Shown here in pieces: positions 24,555 to 32,923 of a stretch of DNA of 64,000 nt. The position numbers were made by a program, and so were the translations under genes. A model generated the notes under the pieces. The model was not told the DNA's origin. It did no database searches and saw nothing but the letters and a program-made list of their open reading frames with translations. The DNA lies in contig NZ_JACHGT010000012.1 in assembly GCF_014202425.1 (NCBI RefSeq), positions 1-64,000 of the forward strand. Direction: 5' to 3'. The stretch comes from Phytomonospora endophytica. GTDB taxonomy: Bacteria > Actinomycetota > Actinomycetes > Mycobacteriales > Micromonosporaceae. Each line of letters starts with the position of its first letter. Position 1 is the first letter of the stretch.

Positions 24555-25210
24555 GGGTGCTCCCGGGAAGTGGGGGGTGTGAGGGGATGACCGCACCTGA
24601 AGTCGCGGGGGTGCGGCGGAACGGAAGCGGTGGCGGTCCGGGACCCGGACCTGAAGTGCGCCAGCGTGGAGGCGAGCGCGCGCAGTGCCGCCGGGCGGAC
24701 GCGCGCGTCGCAGGACAGGACACGCACGGCGGGGGTGACGCCCAGGTCGCTGCGGACGCGCCGGGGTGGGGGCACGGGCGCGTCGTCGAAGCGGTTCACC
24801 AACACCACGAAGGGAAGCCCGCGCCGGGTGAGGTAGGCCCGCGCGGGGGCGCTGTCGGCGATCCGGCGCGGGTCGGCCACGAGGACCGCCCCGCCCGCGC
24901 CGTGGGCGAGGCGGTCCCACATGAAGCGGAACCGCGGCTGCCCGGGGGTCCCGAACAGGTACACGTACTCGTTGTCGACGGTGATGCGCCCGAAGTCCAT
25001 GGCGACCGTCGTCCCCCGTGTCGGCGACGCCGACACGGCCGCCTCGGCGGCGACCGTGCCCACGTCGGAGACGGTGTTGATGAGCGTCGACTTACCGGTG
25101 GCGGGACCGCCCACCACGACGAGCTTGCCGACGGAGGCGGGCGTCTTCACCCGTCCCCGGCCGCACAACCGGTGCAGGGCAGCACCACGGCCGCTCACGC
25201 GGGAGGCCAT
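24551..25210 (-). CDS. Conservon-type small GTPase (CvnD-like, MglA-related)
   Basis: This 219-residue P-loop protein has G1 GGPATGKST near residue 34, an MglA-type G3 with YLFGTPGQPRFRFMWD, and a G4 reading VNRFD instead of NKxD. These features match the CvnD GTPases of streptomycete conservons. An in-frame GTG (VKTPASVG) 20 codons later is an alternative start. The gene follows the roadblock gene by nine bases and overlaps the binding-protein start by four. CvnD proteins normally act with CvnA, CvnB and CvnC; the CvnC (DUF742) gene is missing here. The last 40 residues are Pro/Arg-rich. Confidence 0.88.
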   Translation of the reverse strand: MASRVSGRGAALHRLCGRGRVKTPASVGKLVVVGGPATGKSTLINTVSDVGTVAAEAAVSASPTRGTTVAMDFGRITVDNEYVYLFGTPGQPRFRFMWDRLAHGAGGAVLVADPRRIADSAPARAYLTRRGLPFVVLVNRFDDAPVPPPRRVRSDLGVTPAVRVLSCDARVRPAALRALASTLAHFRSGSRTATASVPPHPRDFRCGHPLTPPTSREHP

Positions 25211-25219
25211 CTCCGCACC

Positions 25220-25636
25220 TCAGGGGGTCGGCGCGGACTGGTGCGGGAGGAGCGTCGGCCGGGCGCCCGGGGTGAGGGCGGGGCCGACCTGGTTGATGAG
25301 CTTGGTCAGTTCGTGCCCGACCTGGCCCAGGTCACCGTCTCTGCTGATGAGCGCGACGAGGCAGGCGCCGCTGGACACCGACATGGTCGACAGGTAACCG
25401 CCGTCCATCTCGGTGAGGTTGGAGATCACCCGTCCGGCCTGGAGGGATTTGGAGGCGCTGTGCAGAAGACTGACCAGGCCGGAGGCGACCGCGGCGAGTC
25501 GGTCGGCGTCGTCCTCGCCGAGGGCGTTGTTGCGCGCGATGAGGAGGCCGTCGGCGGACACCGCGAGCGTGTGCGTCACGTCGGGCACGCGCGCGACGAA
25601 GTCGTTGAGCAGGAAATCCAGGTCAAGCTCGGTCAC
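25220..25636 (-). CDS. Roadblock/LC7 domain protein (CvnB-like)
   Basis: This 138-residue protein is a single roadblock/LC7 fold: LDFLLNDFVARVPDVTHTLA, VSADGLLIARNNAL, ADRLAAVASGLVSLLHSASK and MSVSSGACLVALISRDGDLG. In conservons CvnB associates with the CvnA sensor and regulates the CvnD GTPase. Its start overlaps the end of the sensor gene by 14 bases. The tail after residue 118 is Pro-rich and probably flexible. Confidence 0.95.
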   Translation of the reverse strand: MTELDLDFLLNDFVARVPDVTHTLAVSADGLLIARNNALGEDDADRLAAVASGLVSLLHSASKSLQAGRVISNLTEMDGGYLSTMSVSSGACLVALISRDGDLGQVGHELTKLINQVGPALTPGARPTLLPHQSAPTP

Positions 25637-28595
25637 TGTCTGGCTCTCGATCGGTCGTTGTCATGGACATGGTCTTTTTGTCGGTTGACGTGCCCCGGGC
25701 GTAGGCGGCGAAGGTCGCCCCGACGGAGTCGGGGTCCCGGTAGTCGCTCTGCTGCGGGGTGGGCACCGTCGTCGCGCCCTGGTCGTCGGGCAGACCACCG
25801 GGCACCAGGTGCGCCATGGGCGCACGGCGGGGAAGTTCGGAGACCGACGGGGTGAGCAGCGCGCTGGCCGCCTGACTGATGTCGGTCCAGCCGTCCTCGG
25901 CGGGTTGCCGCTGCTGAGGGACGGGCGAGATCATGGGGAGCGCGACGGTCTCCTGGTCGGTGAGCGTCGTGGTTCCCGGCGTCCGCCCCTGGTCGGGGTC
26001 GGACGCGGTCACGGGTTCGGGGGTCTCCTCCGGCGCCGCTTCGGGGCGGTCGCGTTTCGGCAGTCCCCCGGAAGCGGGCTCGGGGTCGGCGGCGCGAACC
26101 GGCGGCTCGGGCGTCGCCGGTTTGTCGAACAGGCCGCCGCTCATCGGGGCCGTGTCCTCCGCCGCCGCCGAACGCGCGTTGAAGAAGCCCTGCGCGGGTG
26201 AGGCCGACGGGCTGTCGGCGTCGTCGCGGGTGACGGCCGGTGCCCCGAAGAGTCCTCCCGTGGACAGGATCCCGGTGGCCTCGGCGGGCGCGACCTCGGT
26301 GACCTCCGGCTCGGTCTCGGTGACCGGCTGGGGCCTGGGATGCGGGTGCGGGCTGGGGCGGCGGGTCGGCAGCGGGGGCCCGTCGATGCGCTGTGTCGGC
26401 GCGCCCAGGGGCGCGGAGTAGCCGTCGGCGCGTTCCTCGACGGCCGGTGCCGCGGGTTCCTCTTCGCGCCACGCGCTGAAGGCCCGCGTCGGCTCGGCGA
26501 CGGGCTCCACGGCGGGGATCGGGACCTCGACGGTGTCGACGCTCGTCGGTTCGTTGCGCTCGCCGGGGCTTCCCGTCCCGGAGAACAGCAGCGTCGGGAC
26601 GGGCGTCTCGTCGGTCTCGACCTCGGCGGTGGTCTCCGCCTCGTCGGGCACGTCGCGCTCGCTGCGCTGGAACAGCGGCGCCGGCGCCGAGGAGTCCTGC
26701 TGCTCGCGCGGCTGCTCCTTCGACAGCATCGACGCCGGCACGGTCACCTCGGCGATCGTGCCCTTCGGCTCGTTGGCGCGCAGCTCCACGGTGATGCCGT
26801 GGCGCAGCGCGATCGTGCCGACCACGGTCATGCCCATGCTGTGCAGGGCGTCGAGGTCCAGGCGCGGGTAGGCGAGGCGGCCGTTGAGCGTCTCGCGCTG
26901 GGGCGGGTCGATGCCGATGCCGTCGTCGCTGATCTGGATGATCGTGCGGTCGGCGAGGCCGCTGGCCGAGACCGTGACGTGCTGGGAGAAGCGGGTGGCG
27001 TTGTCGACGAGCTCGGCGAGCAGGATGACCATCTCGTCGACGAGTTTCGCCTTGACCGCCACGCCTTCGGCGAGGCCCGCGAAGTGGACGCGCGTGTAGT
27101 GCTCGACCTGGCCCTGCGCGGCCTTGAGGACGTCGGCGACGGGTTCGTCGCGGACACGGGCCTGCGCGGGCGAGGAACCACCGAGGACGAGGAGGCTGTT
27201 GTTGCGGCGGGACAGCAGCGTGACCATGTGGTCGAAGGCGAACAGCCGCTCCAGCCACTCCGGGTTCTCCTCGCGGCTCTCGGCCTCGTCGAGGGCCTTG
27301 GTGAGGCGGCCGGTGAGGGAGTTCCCGCGACGGGCGAGTTCGACGAACATGCGCGCGATGTGCAGTCGCAGCACGGCCTGTTCGGCGGCGACCCGCACGG
27401 CCTCGGTGTGCACGGCGTTGAACGCGCGGGCGACCTCGGCGAGTTCGTCGGAGCCCTTCGCGGGGAGCAGCGCGGTCTGGTCGGCGGCGAACTGGTCGGG
27501 GGTGCGGTCGCCGAGGGAGTCGCCGTCGTTGAGCTTGGCGACGGCGTCGGGGAGGTCGACGGCGGCGACGCGGTGGGCGGCGTCGCGCAGGCGGCGCAGG
27601 CCGCGCACGACCGGACGGCCGAGGCGCACGGCGAGCCACAGCGCGAGGGCGACGGTGACGAGCACGGCACCGGCCTGAAGCCCGGCCCAGAGGCGCTGGG
27701 CGTCGCGCAGTTCGGTGACCTCGTCGATGACGTCCTTGTCGACGAGGTCCTGGATGAGGTGGAGGTGCGCGAGGCGGGCGTTCATGGCCTGCGACCAGTA
27801 CACCGGCTGCGTCACGAGGCGCTGGCCGGGTTTGGTGCGGGCGACGTCGTCTTCGGCGATCTGAGCCTGGACGGCCTCCATGCCCGACATGGACTGCTCG
27901 ACCCAGCCGCGCCATTCGGCGGTGGCGAGGTCGTTGAACTCCCGCATGGCGGCGATGTAGCCGCTGTGGTCGGCGGTGATCTCCTGCTGGGCGGCGGGGA
28001 GGAGGCGGCCGCGGTCGAGGGCGCGCTGCACGGTGGTGCGTTCGGCACCGGCGTACTCGGCGGCGTTGGCGAGGGCCGCGGCGGCGCGGATCTGGTCGGC
28101 GACCTCGCCTTCGGCGCCGCCGACCTGCGCGATGGACTCGCGGAAGGTGACGAGGTCGCCGATGATGATCTGGTAGCGGAACGCCGTAGCCGAGGCGGCG
28201 ACGGTACCGGCGACGACCTGCTCGCGCAGCGTGGGCAGCTGGTCGAGCTGACGTTCGACGCGGTCGAGGAGAGCGGTGATGTCGGCGGGCGTCTCGGTCA
28301 CCGTGGCACGTTCGCCGAGGTAGGACGTGGCGGCCTCGTCGGTCATCTTGGTGTCGGCGAGGAAGATGTCACCGGCGCTGGCCTGTGAGCCCAGGAGGGC
28401 CTCGACGGCCGAGGAGCGCTCCGCCTGCAACAGGTGCGACAGGTTCCCGACCGACGAGCTCAGCACGACCAGCGAGCGCAGGCGCCCGGCCTCGATGGCG
28501 TCGCCGGCGGTGGTGGCCACGGCCAGTGCGGCGAACGCGATGGCGGTGATGAGTGGGACGGTGACGAGAACGCCGACCTTCCGCGTGATCTTCAG
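25623..28595 (-). CDS. Nitrate/nitrite-sensing-domain sensor histidine kinase-like protein (CvnA-like)
   Basis: This protein of about 990 residues has an N-terminal transmembrane helix (residues 8-30), an extracytoplasmic NIT-type helical sensor region (about 40-305), a second helix (LQAGAVLVTVALALWLAV) and a HAMP linker. A HATPase follows, with N box AELVDNATRFS (about 525) and G box DDGIGIDPP (about 556). The region where a phospho-accepting His is expected reads LHIARMFVELARRGNSL, as in conservon sensors. The last 350 residues are Pro/Glu-rich. The first GTG in frame (28520) would remove the first helix. The only earlier start compatible with AGGAGG is a CTG at 28595. It heads a nine-gene operon with a liv-type transporter. 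Confidence 0.88.
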   Translation of the reverse strand: MKITRKVGVLVTVPLITAIAFAALAVATTAGDAIEAGRLRSLVVLSSSVGNLSHLLQAERSSAVEALLGSQASAGDIFLADTKMTDEAATSYLGERATVTETPADITALLDRVERQLDQLPTLREQVVAGTVAASATAFRYQIIIGDLVTFRESIAQVGGAEGEVADQIRAAAALANAAEYAGAERTTVQRALDRGRLLPAAQQEITADHSGYIAAMREFNDLATAEWRGWVEQSMSGMEAVQAQIAEDDVARTKPGQRLVTQPVYWSQAMNARLAHLHLIQDLVDKDVIDEVTELRDAQRLWAGLQAGAVLVTVALALWLAVRLGRPVVRGLRRLRDAAHRVAAVDLPDAVAKLNDGDSLGDRTPDQFAADQTALLPAKGSDELAEVARAFNAVHTEAVRVAAEQAVLRLHIARMFVELARRGNSLTGRLTKALDEAESREENPEWLERLFAFDHMVTLLSRRNNSLLVLGGSSPAQARVRDEPVADVLKAAQGQVEHYTRVHFAGLAEGVAVKAKLVDEMVILLAELVDNATRFSQHVTVSASGLADRTIIQISDDGIGIDPPQRETLNGRLAYPRLDLDALHSMGMTVVGTIALRHGITVELRANEPKGTIAEVTVPASMLSKEQPREQQDSSAPAPLFQRSERDVPDEAETTAEVETDETPVPTLLFSGTGSPGERNEPTSVDTVEVPIPAVEPVAEPTRAFSAWREEEPAAPAVEERADGYSAPLGAPTQRIDGPPLPTRRPSPHPHPRPQPVTETEPEVTEVAPAEATGILSTGGLFGAPAVTRDDADSPSASPAQGFFNARSAAAEDTAPMSGGLFDKPATPEPPVRAADPEPASGGLPKRDRPEAAPEETPEPVTASDPDQGRTPGTTTLTDQETVALPMISPVPQQRQPAEDGWTDISQAASALLTPSVSELPRRAPMAHLVPGGLPDDQGATTVPTPQQSDYRDPDSVGATFAAYARGTSTDKKTMSMTTTDREPDSDRA

Positions 28596-28606
28596 CGGTT
28601 CCTCCT
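28593..28606 (-). promoter_or_regulatory. Ribosome-binding site that implies a CTG start
   Basis: On the minus strand AGGAGG (28606-28601), five bases and CTG (28595-28593) precede a frame encoding KITRKVGVLVTVPLITAIAF, an ideal positively charged first membrane helix. An in-frame TAG stop directly precedes this region and no ATG, GTG or TTG lies between it and the GTG at 28520. The Shine-Dalgarno sequence therefore serves either the CTG or nothing. Confidence 0.6.
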
Positions 28607-28779
28607 ACGAAGCTTTGATCACCGACGCCCCCGACCGCGTGCGAAAATCACGCGCTCTTCAGGGTCGCCTCTGGTGCACGTACGCGACATGACATGGGGC
28701 TGTCATTTCCGGGCGGGCGCCTGCCTTCTGGGGGTGGAACGCAACTGCGGGCACGGTCGTCGCGTGTAAGCTGCCCGGT

Positions 28780-30063
28780 TCATCGCGCGCCCGTCCGAGG
28801 CAGCGCTCCGGCGGTGAACTCGTCGATGGCGGCGCGAACGTCGAAGGCGGTGGCGCTGTTCTTGAAGCGCGGCACCGAGAGCCGGCTGCGGATCGCGCCG
28901 AGTCGCGAGGTGAGACGGGCGGTGCGGCGGGCGGGGTCGAGGTCGAGGGCGGGGTTGAGGGCGCCGGGTACGGCGTCGAGTTCGCCCTGGAGGACGCGGG
29001 CGGCGGCCAGGTCCATGCCGGCGCCGTAGCGGATCCCGAAGCGGCGCTGGCCTTCCGGGGTGCGTTCGTAGAGGTCGATGGCCTGCTGGGCGCCACGGGC
29101 GGCGGCGTCGCCGTCGCCGAGGGCGAGGTGGACCGCGGCGGTGCACATCGCCAGGCGGGCGGGGGTGAAGCCGAACTCGCCGCCGAGTTCCTGGGCGAGG
29201 AGGTCGGTGCCGACGGCGGCGTTGGCGGCATGGACGGCGCCGACGGCTTCGCGTCCGGAACCGATGAGGGCGTAGGCGCGGGCGGCGATGCCGTGCAGGC
29301 GGCGGGCGGTGTCGCCGGTGGCGTGGCGCAGTCCGGCGTCGACGTGGTCGAGGGCCTCTCGCGGACGCCTGCCCCAGAAGGCGATGGTGGCGCGGGTGCC
29401 GCGGACCCAGGACTTGAGGCCGTCGTGGTCGGCGAGTTCGGCGTAGGTCCAGGCGGCGCGGGCGTGGTCGTCGGCGGCGTCGGCGTGCCCGAGGTCGAAG
29501 CTGGTGGTGGCGGCGAGGCCGCAGACCTGGCCGCTGACGGCGAGGAGTTCGGCGACGTGGCGGGGGCGGCGGGTGGTGGCGAGGGCGCGGTAGGCGAGGT
29601 CGCGGGTGCGCAGGAGGCGCGGGAGGAGGAGCACGGGGGCGAGGTGGGCGTAGTCGCGGGCGTGGCGGCGGACCTCGGCGCGGAGCTGCTCGATGAGGGT
29701 GGCGGGGATCTCGGCGGTGGCGAAGGAGAGGGCGTGGTCGCGGGAGGCGTCACCGGCGGCCTGTTCGGCGACGGGCGGTGAGGACGGCGGCTCGGGTTCG
29801 CCGGCGATGTCGCCGGGCGGGCCGAGGAGGACGTCGACGGGGAGGCCGAAGAGGCCGCGCATCGCCTCGGCGGTCATCGGGCGCGTACTGGTCGACTCGG
29901 CGGCGAGGTAGCGGTCGAACTGGCGCAGGCCGAGGGTGAAACCGTGGAGGCCGAGTTCCCTGGCCTTGCGGTGCAGGAGCTGTAGTGCCCGTTCTCTCCC
30001 CCAGGACCGGGCCCGCAGCTCCGCTTCGAGGCGTGTCCGCGGCGTCGTCGGATGATTCGACAC
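28780..30063 (-). CDS. TPR-type transcriptional regulator (streptomycete XRE/TPR-like)
   Basis: This 427-residue protein has an N-terminal segment with RALQLLHRKARELGL and LGLRQFDRYLAAES that resembles a divergent helix-turn-helix, followed by AMRGLFGLPVDVLLGPP. After residue 120 the protein is all-helical with TPR-like repeats rich in Ala (ALDHVDAGLRHATGDTARRL, AVHLALGDGDAAARGAQQAI). This layout is common in streptomycete regulators that may sense peptides through TPRs. It is followed on the same strand by nothing until the sensor operon, 180 bases away. Upstream is a GGTAAG repeat cluster. Confidence 0.7.
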   Translation of the reverse strand: MSNHPTTPRTRLEAELRARSWGRERALQLLHRKARELGLHGFTLGLRQFDRYLAAESTSTRPMTAEAMRGLFGLPVDVLLGPPGDIAGEPEPPSSPPVAEQAAGDASRDHALSFATAEIPATLIEQLRAEVRRHARDYAHLAPVLLLPRLLRTRDLAYRALATTRRPRHVAELLAVSGQVCGLAATTSFDLGHADAADDHARAAWTYAELADHDGLKSWVRGTRATIAFWGRRPREALDHVDAGLRHATGDTARRLHGIAARAYALIGSGREAVGAVHAANAAVGTDLLAQELGGEFGFTPARLAMCTAAVHLALGDGDAAARGAQQAIDLYERTPEGQRRFGIRYGAGMDLAAARVLQGELDAVPGALNPALDLDPARRTARLTSRLGAIRSRLSVPRFKNSATAFDVRAAIDEFTAGALPRTGAR

Positions 30064-30153
30064 GGGGGCCTTTGTCCAATCTGGAGCGAGTTGCGCGTGT
30101 CGCCAGATGGTAGCCGGTTGTGCCGTCGCACCGGATCTCCGGTCGCCGCATTA

Positions 30154-30172
30154 CTTACCCGGTAAGGGTAAG
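30154..30172. repeat. CTTACC-C-GGTAAG-GGTAAG repeat upstream of the TPR regulator
   Basis: A perfect 6-bp inverted repeat (CTTACC/GGTAAG) with a single central base is directly followed by a second GGTAAG. It lies in the 180-base gap between the thioesterase stop and the regulator start, where a promoter for the regulator is expected. It looks like an operator with an extra half-site. Confidence 0.45.
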
Positions 30173-30244
30173 GAGTCTTGACGCTTTGGCGGCGTACGGT
30201 TCGCCCGCCGCCGCCGGAGCGACTCCGTTTCGGTGCGCCGAGCC

Positions 30245-30658
30245 TCAACCGAGGAGCGCGTACACGGTGGACGCCTGCGCGACCTGGGTACTCGTGTCGG
30301 CGAGGGTCACGTCGATGTCGACGAACGCCATGCTGCGGCCCAGTTTCCCGATGCGGGCGGTGAAGAGGCTGTCGGCGTCGACGACGGGACGGCGGAAGGT
30401 CACCGACTGCTGCACGGTCGTCATGGGCCGGTAGCCGCCGGACGCGGCCGAGACGGCGATGACGGTCGCGGTGTCGGCGGCGGCCATGATGGCCTGGCCC
30501 GACAGCGCGCCGCCTTCCCTTGCCAGCTTTGCCGACCAGGGCAGTCGCAGGACCGCGCGGGTGCTGTCGACGGCGGCGACGGTGAGGCCGAGATCGAGCA
30601 CCCAGGGGGCGAAGTTGCCGGCCAGGATCGCGCCGGCCTCGTCAACGGTGAGGGTCAT
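30245..30658 (-). CDS. PaaI-type hotdog-fold acyl-CoA thioesterase
   Basis: This 137-residue protein has the PaaI/thioesterase pattern: an N-terminal helix, GGALSGQAIMAAADTATVIA (the central hotdog helix) and MTTVQQSVTFRRPVVDADSL followed by strands to the end. It should hydrolyse an acyl- or aryl-CoA thioester. The usual Asn/His-Gly of the helix start reads GALSG here, so the active site is somewhat divergent. The ATG shown lacks a good ribosome site, and an earlier start inside the 50-base gap to the HxlR gene is possible. Both genes are on the minus strand. Confidence 0.82.
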   Translation of the reverse strand: MTLTVDEAGAILAGNFAPWVLDLGLTVAAVDSTRAVLRLPWSAKLAREGGALSGQAIMAAADTATVIAVSAASGGYRPMTTVQQSVTFRRPVVDADSLFTARIGKLGRSMAFVDIDVTLADTSTQVAQASTVYALLG

Positions 30659-30708
30659 GGGGACATCATGGCCGACCGTCCACGGTGGACGGGATTGCGA
30701 CACTCCGC

Positions 30709-31113
30709 TTACGCCACCGCGATCGCGGCCTCGGCGTCGTAGCGGACCCGCGCCTCGGCGATCTCGGCGCCGTGCCGTTCGGCCCAGGTCGTGAGCATGA
30801 CCAGCGAGGCGTAGAGTTCGCGCGCCATGGGCGTCGTCTCGTACTCGACCTTGGGCGGCACGGTCGGGTAGACGACGCGGGTGAGCAGGCCGTCGCGTTC
30901 CAGGTTGCGCAGGTTCAAGGTGAGCATCCGGCGGCTGATGCCCTCGACGCGGCGCTCCAGTTCGGTGAAGCGCACCGGGCCGTTGCTCGCCTCGACGATG
31001 ATGCTGATGCTCCACTTGCCGCCGACGCGGTCGAGCACCTCGCGGACGGTGCACGCCTCGGGCTGCTGCTTGCCGGCGGCGCTTCGGCACATGTCCGGGG
31101 TCTCGGGGTCCAT
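30709..31113 (-). CDS. HxlR family winged-helix regulator
   Basis: This regulator of about 134 residues has the HxlR core: VREVLDRVGGKWSISIIVEA, GPVRFTELERRVEGISRRML, TLNLRNLERDGLLTRVVYPT and PPKVEYETTPMARELYASL. Cys residues sit before the winged helix (MCRSAAG and EACTV), as in redox- or aldehyde-sensing members. Two further ATGs (31131 and 31092) are possible starts. It lies upstream of the thioesterase gene on the same strand and may control itself and that gene. Confidence 0.88.
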   Translation of the reverse strand: MDPETPDMCRSAAGKQQPEACTVREVLDRVGGKWSISIIVEASNGPVRFTELERRVEGISRRMLTLNLRNLERDGLLTRVVYPTVPPKVEYETTPMARELYASLVMLTTWAERHGAEIAEARVRYDAEAAIAVA

Positions 31114-31157
31114 CGGCCCATGGTCACACATGGTGGCCGCTGGAACAAACAGTCGCC

Positions 31158-31532
31158 TCAGGAGTCACCGTGCGCCCGGGCCTCCCCGTCGGCGTCCTCC
31201 TCGGCCCGACAGCCGGTCCCGCCCAGCACGCCCCCGTCGAGGACGATCGTGTGGTAACTCTCGATGCAGGCCAGGACCGCCGCACGCGGGCCGTTCCGCC
31301 AGGTCTCGCCGCCGTAGAAGGCGTCCTCCAGCGCGTCGCGCTCCTCGACGGAGGCGAAGGCGCGGATCAGGTAGGCCTCCTCGTGCCCGTTTTCGGCCAC
31401 AAGGGACAGTCCACTGTCGACGACCCGGATGCCCGCGTCGGCCAGCAGCGGCCGCGCCTCCTCGGCCATGAGGCGGGCGAACTCCGGTCCGGTACCGGGC
31501 TTGAGGCGGTAGGTGCGGATTTCGACGATCAT
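31158..31532 (-). CDS. NIPSNAP family protein
   Basis: This 124-residue protein begins MIVEIRTYRLKPGTGPEFAR, a hallmark of the NIPSNAP ferredoxin-like fold, followed by VVDSGLSLVAENGHEEAYLI and RAFASVEERDALEDAFYGGE. Such proteins are small dimeric alpha/beta-barrel proteins with no agreed activity. AGGAGC lies eight bases before the ATG. The end is acidic and Gly-rich. It is divergent from the kinase-like gene, with 46 bases between the starts. Confidence 0.9.
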   Translation of the reverse strand: MIVEIRTYRLKPGTGPEFARLMAEEARPLLADAGIRVVDSGLSLVAENGHEEAYLIRAFASVEERDALEDAFYGGETWRNGPRAAVLACIESYHTIVLDGGVLGGTGCRAEEDADGEARAHGDS

Positions 31533-31578
31533 GTGCGCTCCTGGGTTGCGTTGAGGTGAACGCCGGTAACCTGACCGG

Positions 31579-32487
31579 ATGAGTGGATCCACCGACCCCG
31601 ACCGCACCGCCCGCGCCCTCGCCGCCGCCGTCGGGGCGGGCCGCGACCTGGGGCTGGACGTCGCCGAGCCGGTCGTGCTGCACGACATCTTCTCCGTCGT
31701 GGTCCACCTGGCGCCATCCCCCGTCGTGGTCCGCGTCCCCACCGTCCTTCCACGCGGCACGACACCGGAAGGTCAAGCGCTGCAACAGAAGCGCGAACTC
31801 GACGTGCTCGCCTGGCTGCGCGCGAAAGGGCACCCCGTCGCCGGCCCCAGCCCACTCGTCCCGGCCGAACCGGTGGCCCACGACGGCTTCTCGATGACCT
31901 TCTGGGAATGGGTCGACCACCGCCCGCCCGCCGAACAGGACTGGAACGCCCACGCCGACCGCGTCGCCGATCTCCACCTGGCCATGCGCGACTACCCCGG
32001 CGAACTCGGTTTCCTCACCTTCCTCGGCGACGTCCCGGCCGGCTTCGACTTCCTCCGCGACCACCCCGAGCTCCTCCACCCCGACGACCTGGCCCGCGCT
32101 CTCGACGAATGGGACGAGCTCGCGCCGATCCTCACCCCCGAGGGCTTCGCCGCGGAGTTCCCCCACGTCCCGATCCAGCCCGTCCACGGCGACGCCCCCA
32201 GCTACAACGCCATGGAGACACCGGAAGGCGTCGTCGACGCCGACTTCGAACTGGTCTGCCGCGGCCCCATCGAACTCGACCTCGCCCACCTGTCTCCCGA
32301 AGCCGTCGCCGCCTACACCACCCGCGCGGCAGAACTGGGGATGCGGGCACCCGACGAGCGCGTGCTCACCGCGATGAACTCCGCGCGGATGCTGCTGCTC
32401 ATTTCCGTGCTGTCGCTGGTGCCGCGACTGCCGATTCTCGCCGACGGCCTCAAGGACTTCATCGAACAGTGGCGGGCGCGGGGTTAG
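31579..32487 (+). CDS. Aminoglycoside phosphotransferase-like (APH) kinase
   Basis: This 302-residue protein has a protein-kinase-like fold with the APH catalytic loop VHGDAPSYNAMETPEG and, in place of the DxD motif, VDADFELVCRG. The N-lobe has PVVVRVPTVLP with a likely lysine substitute further on (ALQQKRELDVLAWL). APH relatives phosphorylate aminoglycosides, homoserine, choline or other small alcohols. Resistance activity should not be assumed. The ATG lies in a compact divergent region with the NIPSNAP gene. No operon partner is seen downstream. Confidence 0.85.
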   Translation: MSGSTDPDRTARALAAAVGAGRDLGLDVAEPVVLHDIFSVVVHLAPSPVVVRVPTVLPRGTTPEGQALQQKRELDVLAWLRAKGHPVAGPSPLVPAEPVAHDGFSMTFWEWVDHRPPAEQDWNAHADRVADLHLAMRDYPGELGFLTFLGDVPAGFDFLRDHPELLHPDDLARALDEWDELAPILTPEGFAAEFPHVPIQPVHGDAPSYNAMETPEGVVDADFELVCRGPIELDLAHLSPEAVAAYTTRAAELGMRAPDERVLTAMNSARMLLLISVLSLVPRLPILADGLKDFIEQWRARG

Positions 32488-32596
32488 CCCGCGGCCGGTC
32501 CCGGTGTCTCCACGGCCGGCGTATCGGGAACGGGTTCGGTCACCGAGTCGATGAACGAACCCCGGCCCCGTCCGCGCTCGGGACCGACCGGTCGCG

Positions 32597-32787
32597 TCAG
32601 TGCGACCCGCAGTTCCCCTGCCACGTCGGGCGCACGTCGCGAAGCAGCCCGGCGGCGACCGAGCCGCGCCCGTGGGCCACGAACGCCTCGACCCGAAGGC
32701 CGGCGGCGGCATGCCGTACGAGCCGGCGCACCCGTGGCAGGTGACCGAGCCCGCGCGCAGGTCGGCCGTGATCGCCGGTGTTCCCAT
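32597..32787 (-). pseudogene. Possible small Cys-containing protein gene with one frameshift
   Basis: Between the kinase-like and VOC genes two adjacent minus-strand frames have strong third-position G/C bias. The first runs from an ATG at 32787 and includes GSVTCHGCAGSYGMPP. The second continues from about 32700 as LRVEAFVAHGRGSVAAGLLR and ends QGNCGSH at the stop. They join at a CCGCCGCCGG run where a single missing base would restore one frame of about 63 residues with a CxxC and a late C/H pair, as in a zinc-binding protein. I do not recognise the family. The rest of the 436-base gap shows no gene. Confidence 0.3.
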
Positions 32788-32923
32788 CGCTTTCGGGAGC
32801 CGGATGGCGCGCTGCTGTCTTGACCTCGACGAGCGCGGTCCAGCGCCGTCCGGACGAAACCGCAGGTGGGGGCCGTCCGCTCGGGCATACCCTCAGGGAT
32901 GAACCGACACCGAGGAGCCCACC

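Noticed and set aside
26340-28388. Long plus-strand open frame of 682 codons opposite the sensor gene
   Set aside because: It mirrors the minus-strand sensor. The minus frame has NIT, HAMP and HATPase motifs, while the plus translation is a Gly/Val/Glu/Arg-rich shadow without any domain.
30166-30171. GGGTAA near 30166 as a fifth SigB/F-type promoter
   Set aside because: No GTTT-like -35 box is found 15-17 bases upstream; the motif is part of the GGTAAG repeats.
31579-32487. Aminoglycoside resistance gene
   Set aside because: Only the general APH kinase fold is supported; the DxD motif is atypical and many such kinases have other substrates.
31165-32787. Minus-strand open frame of 540 codons over the NIPSNAP and APH-like genes
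   Set aside because: It crosses two well-supported genes in another frame or strand. Only its first 30 codons looked coding and are discussed as a possible frameshifted gene.
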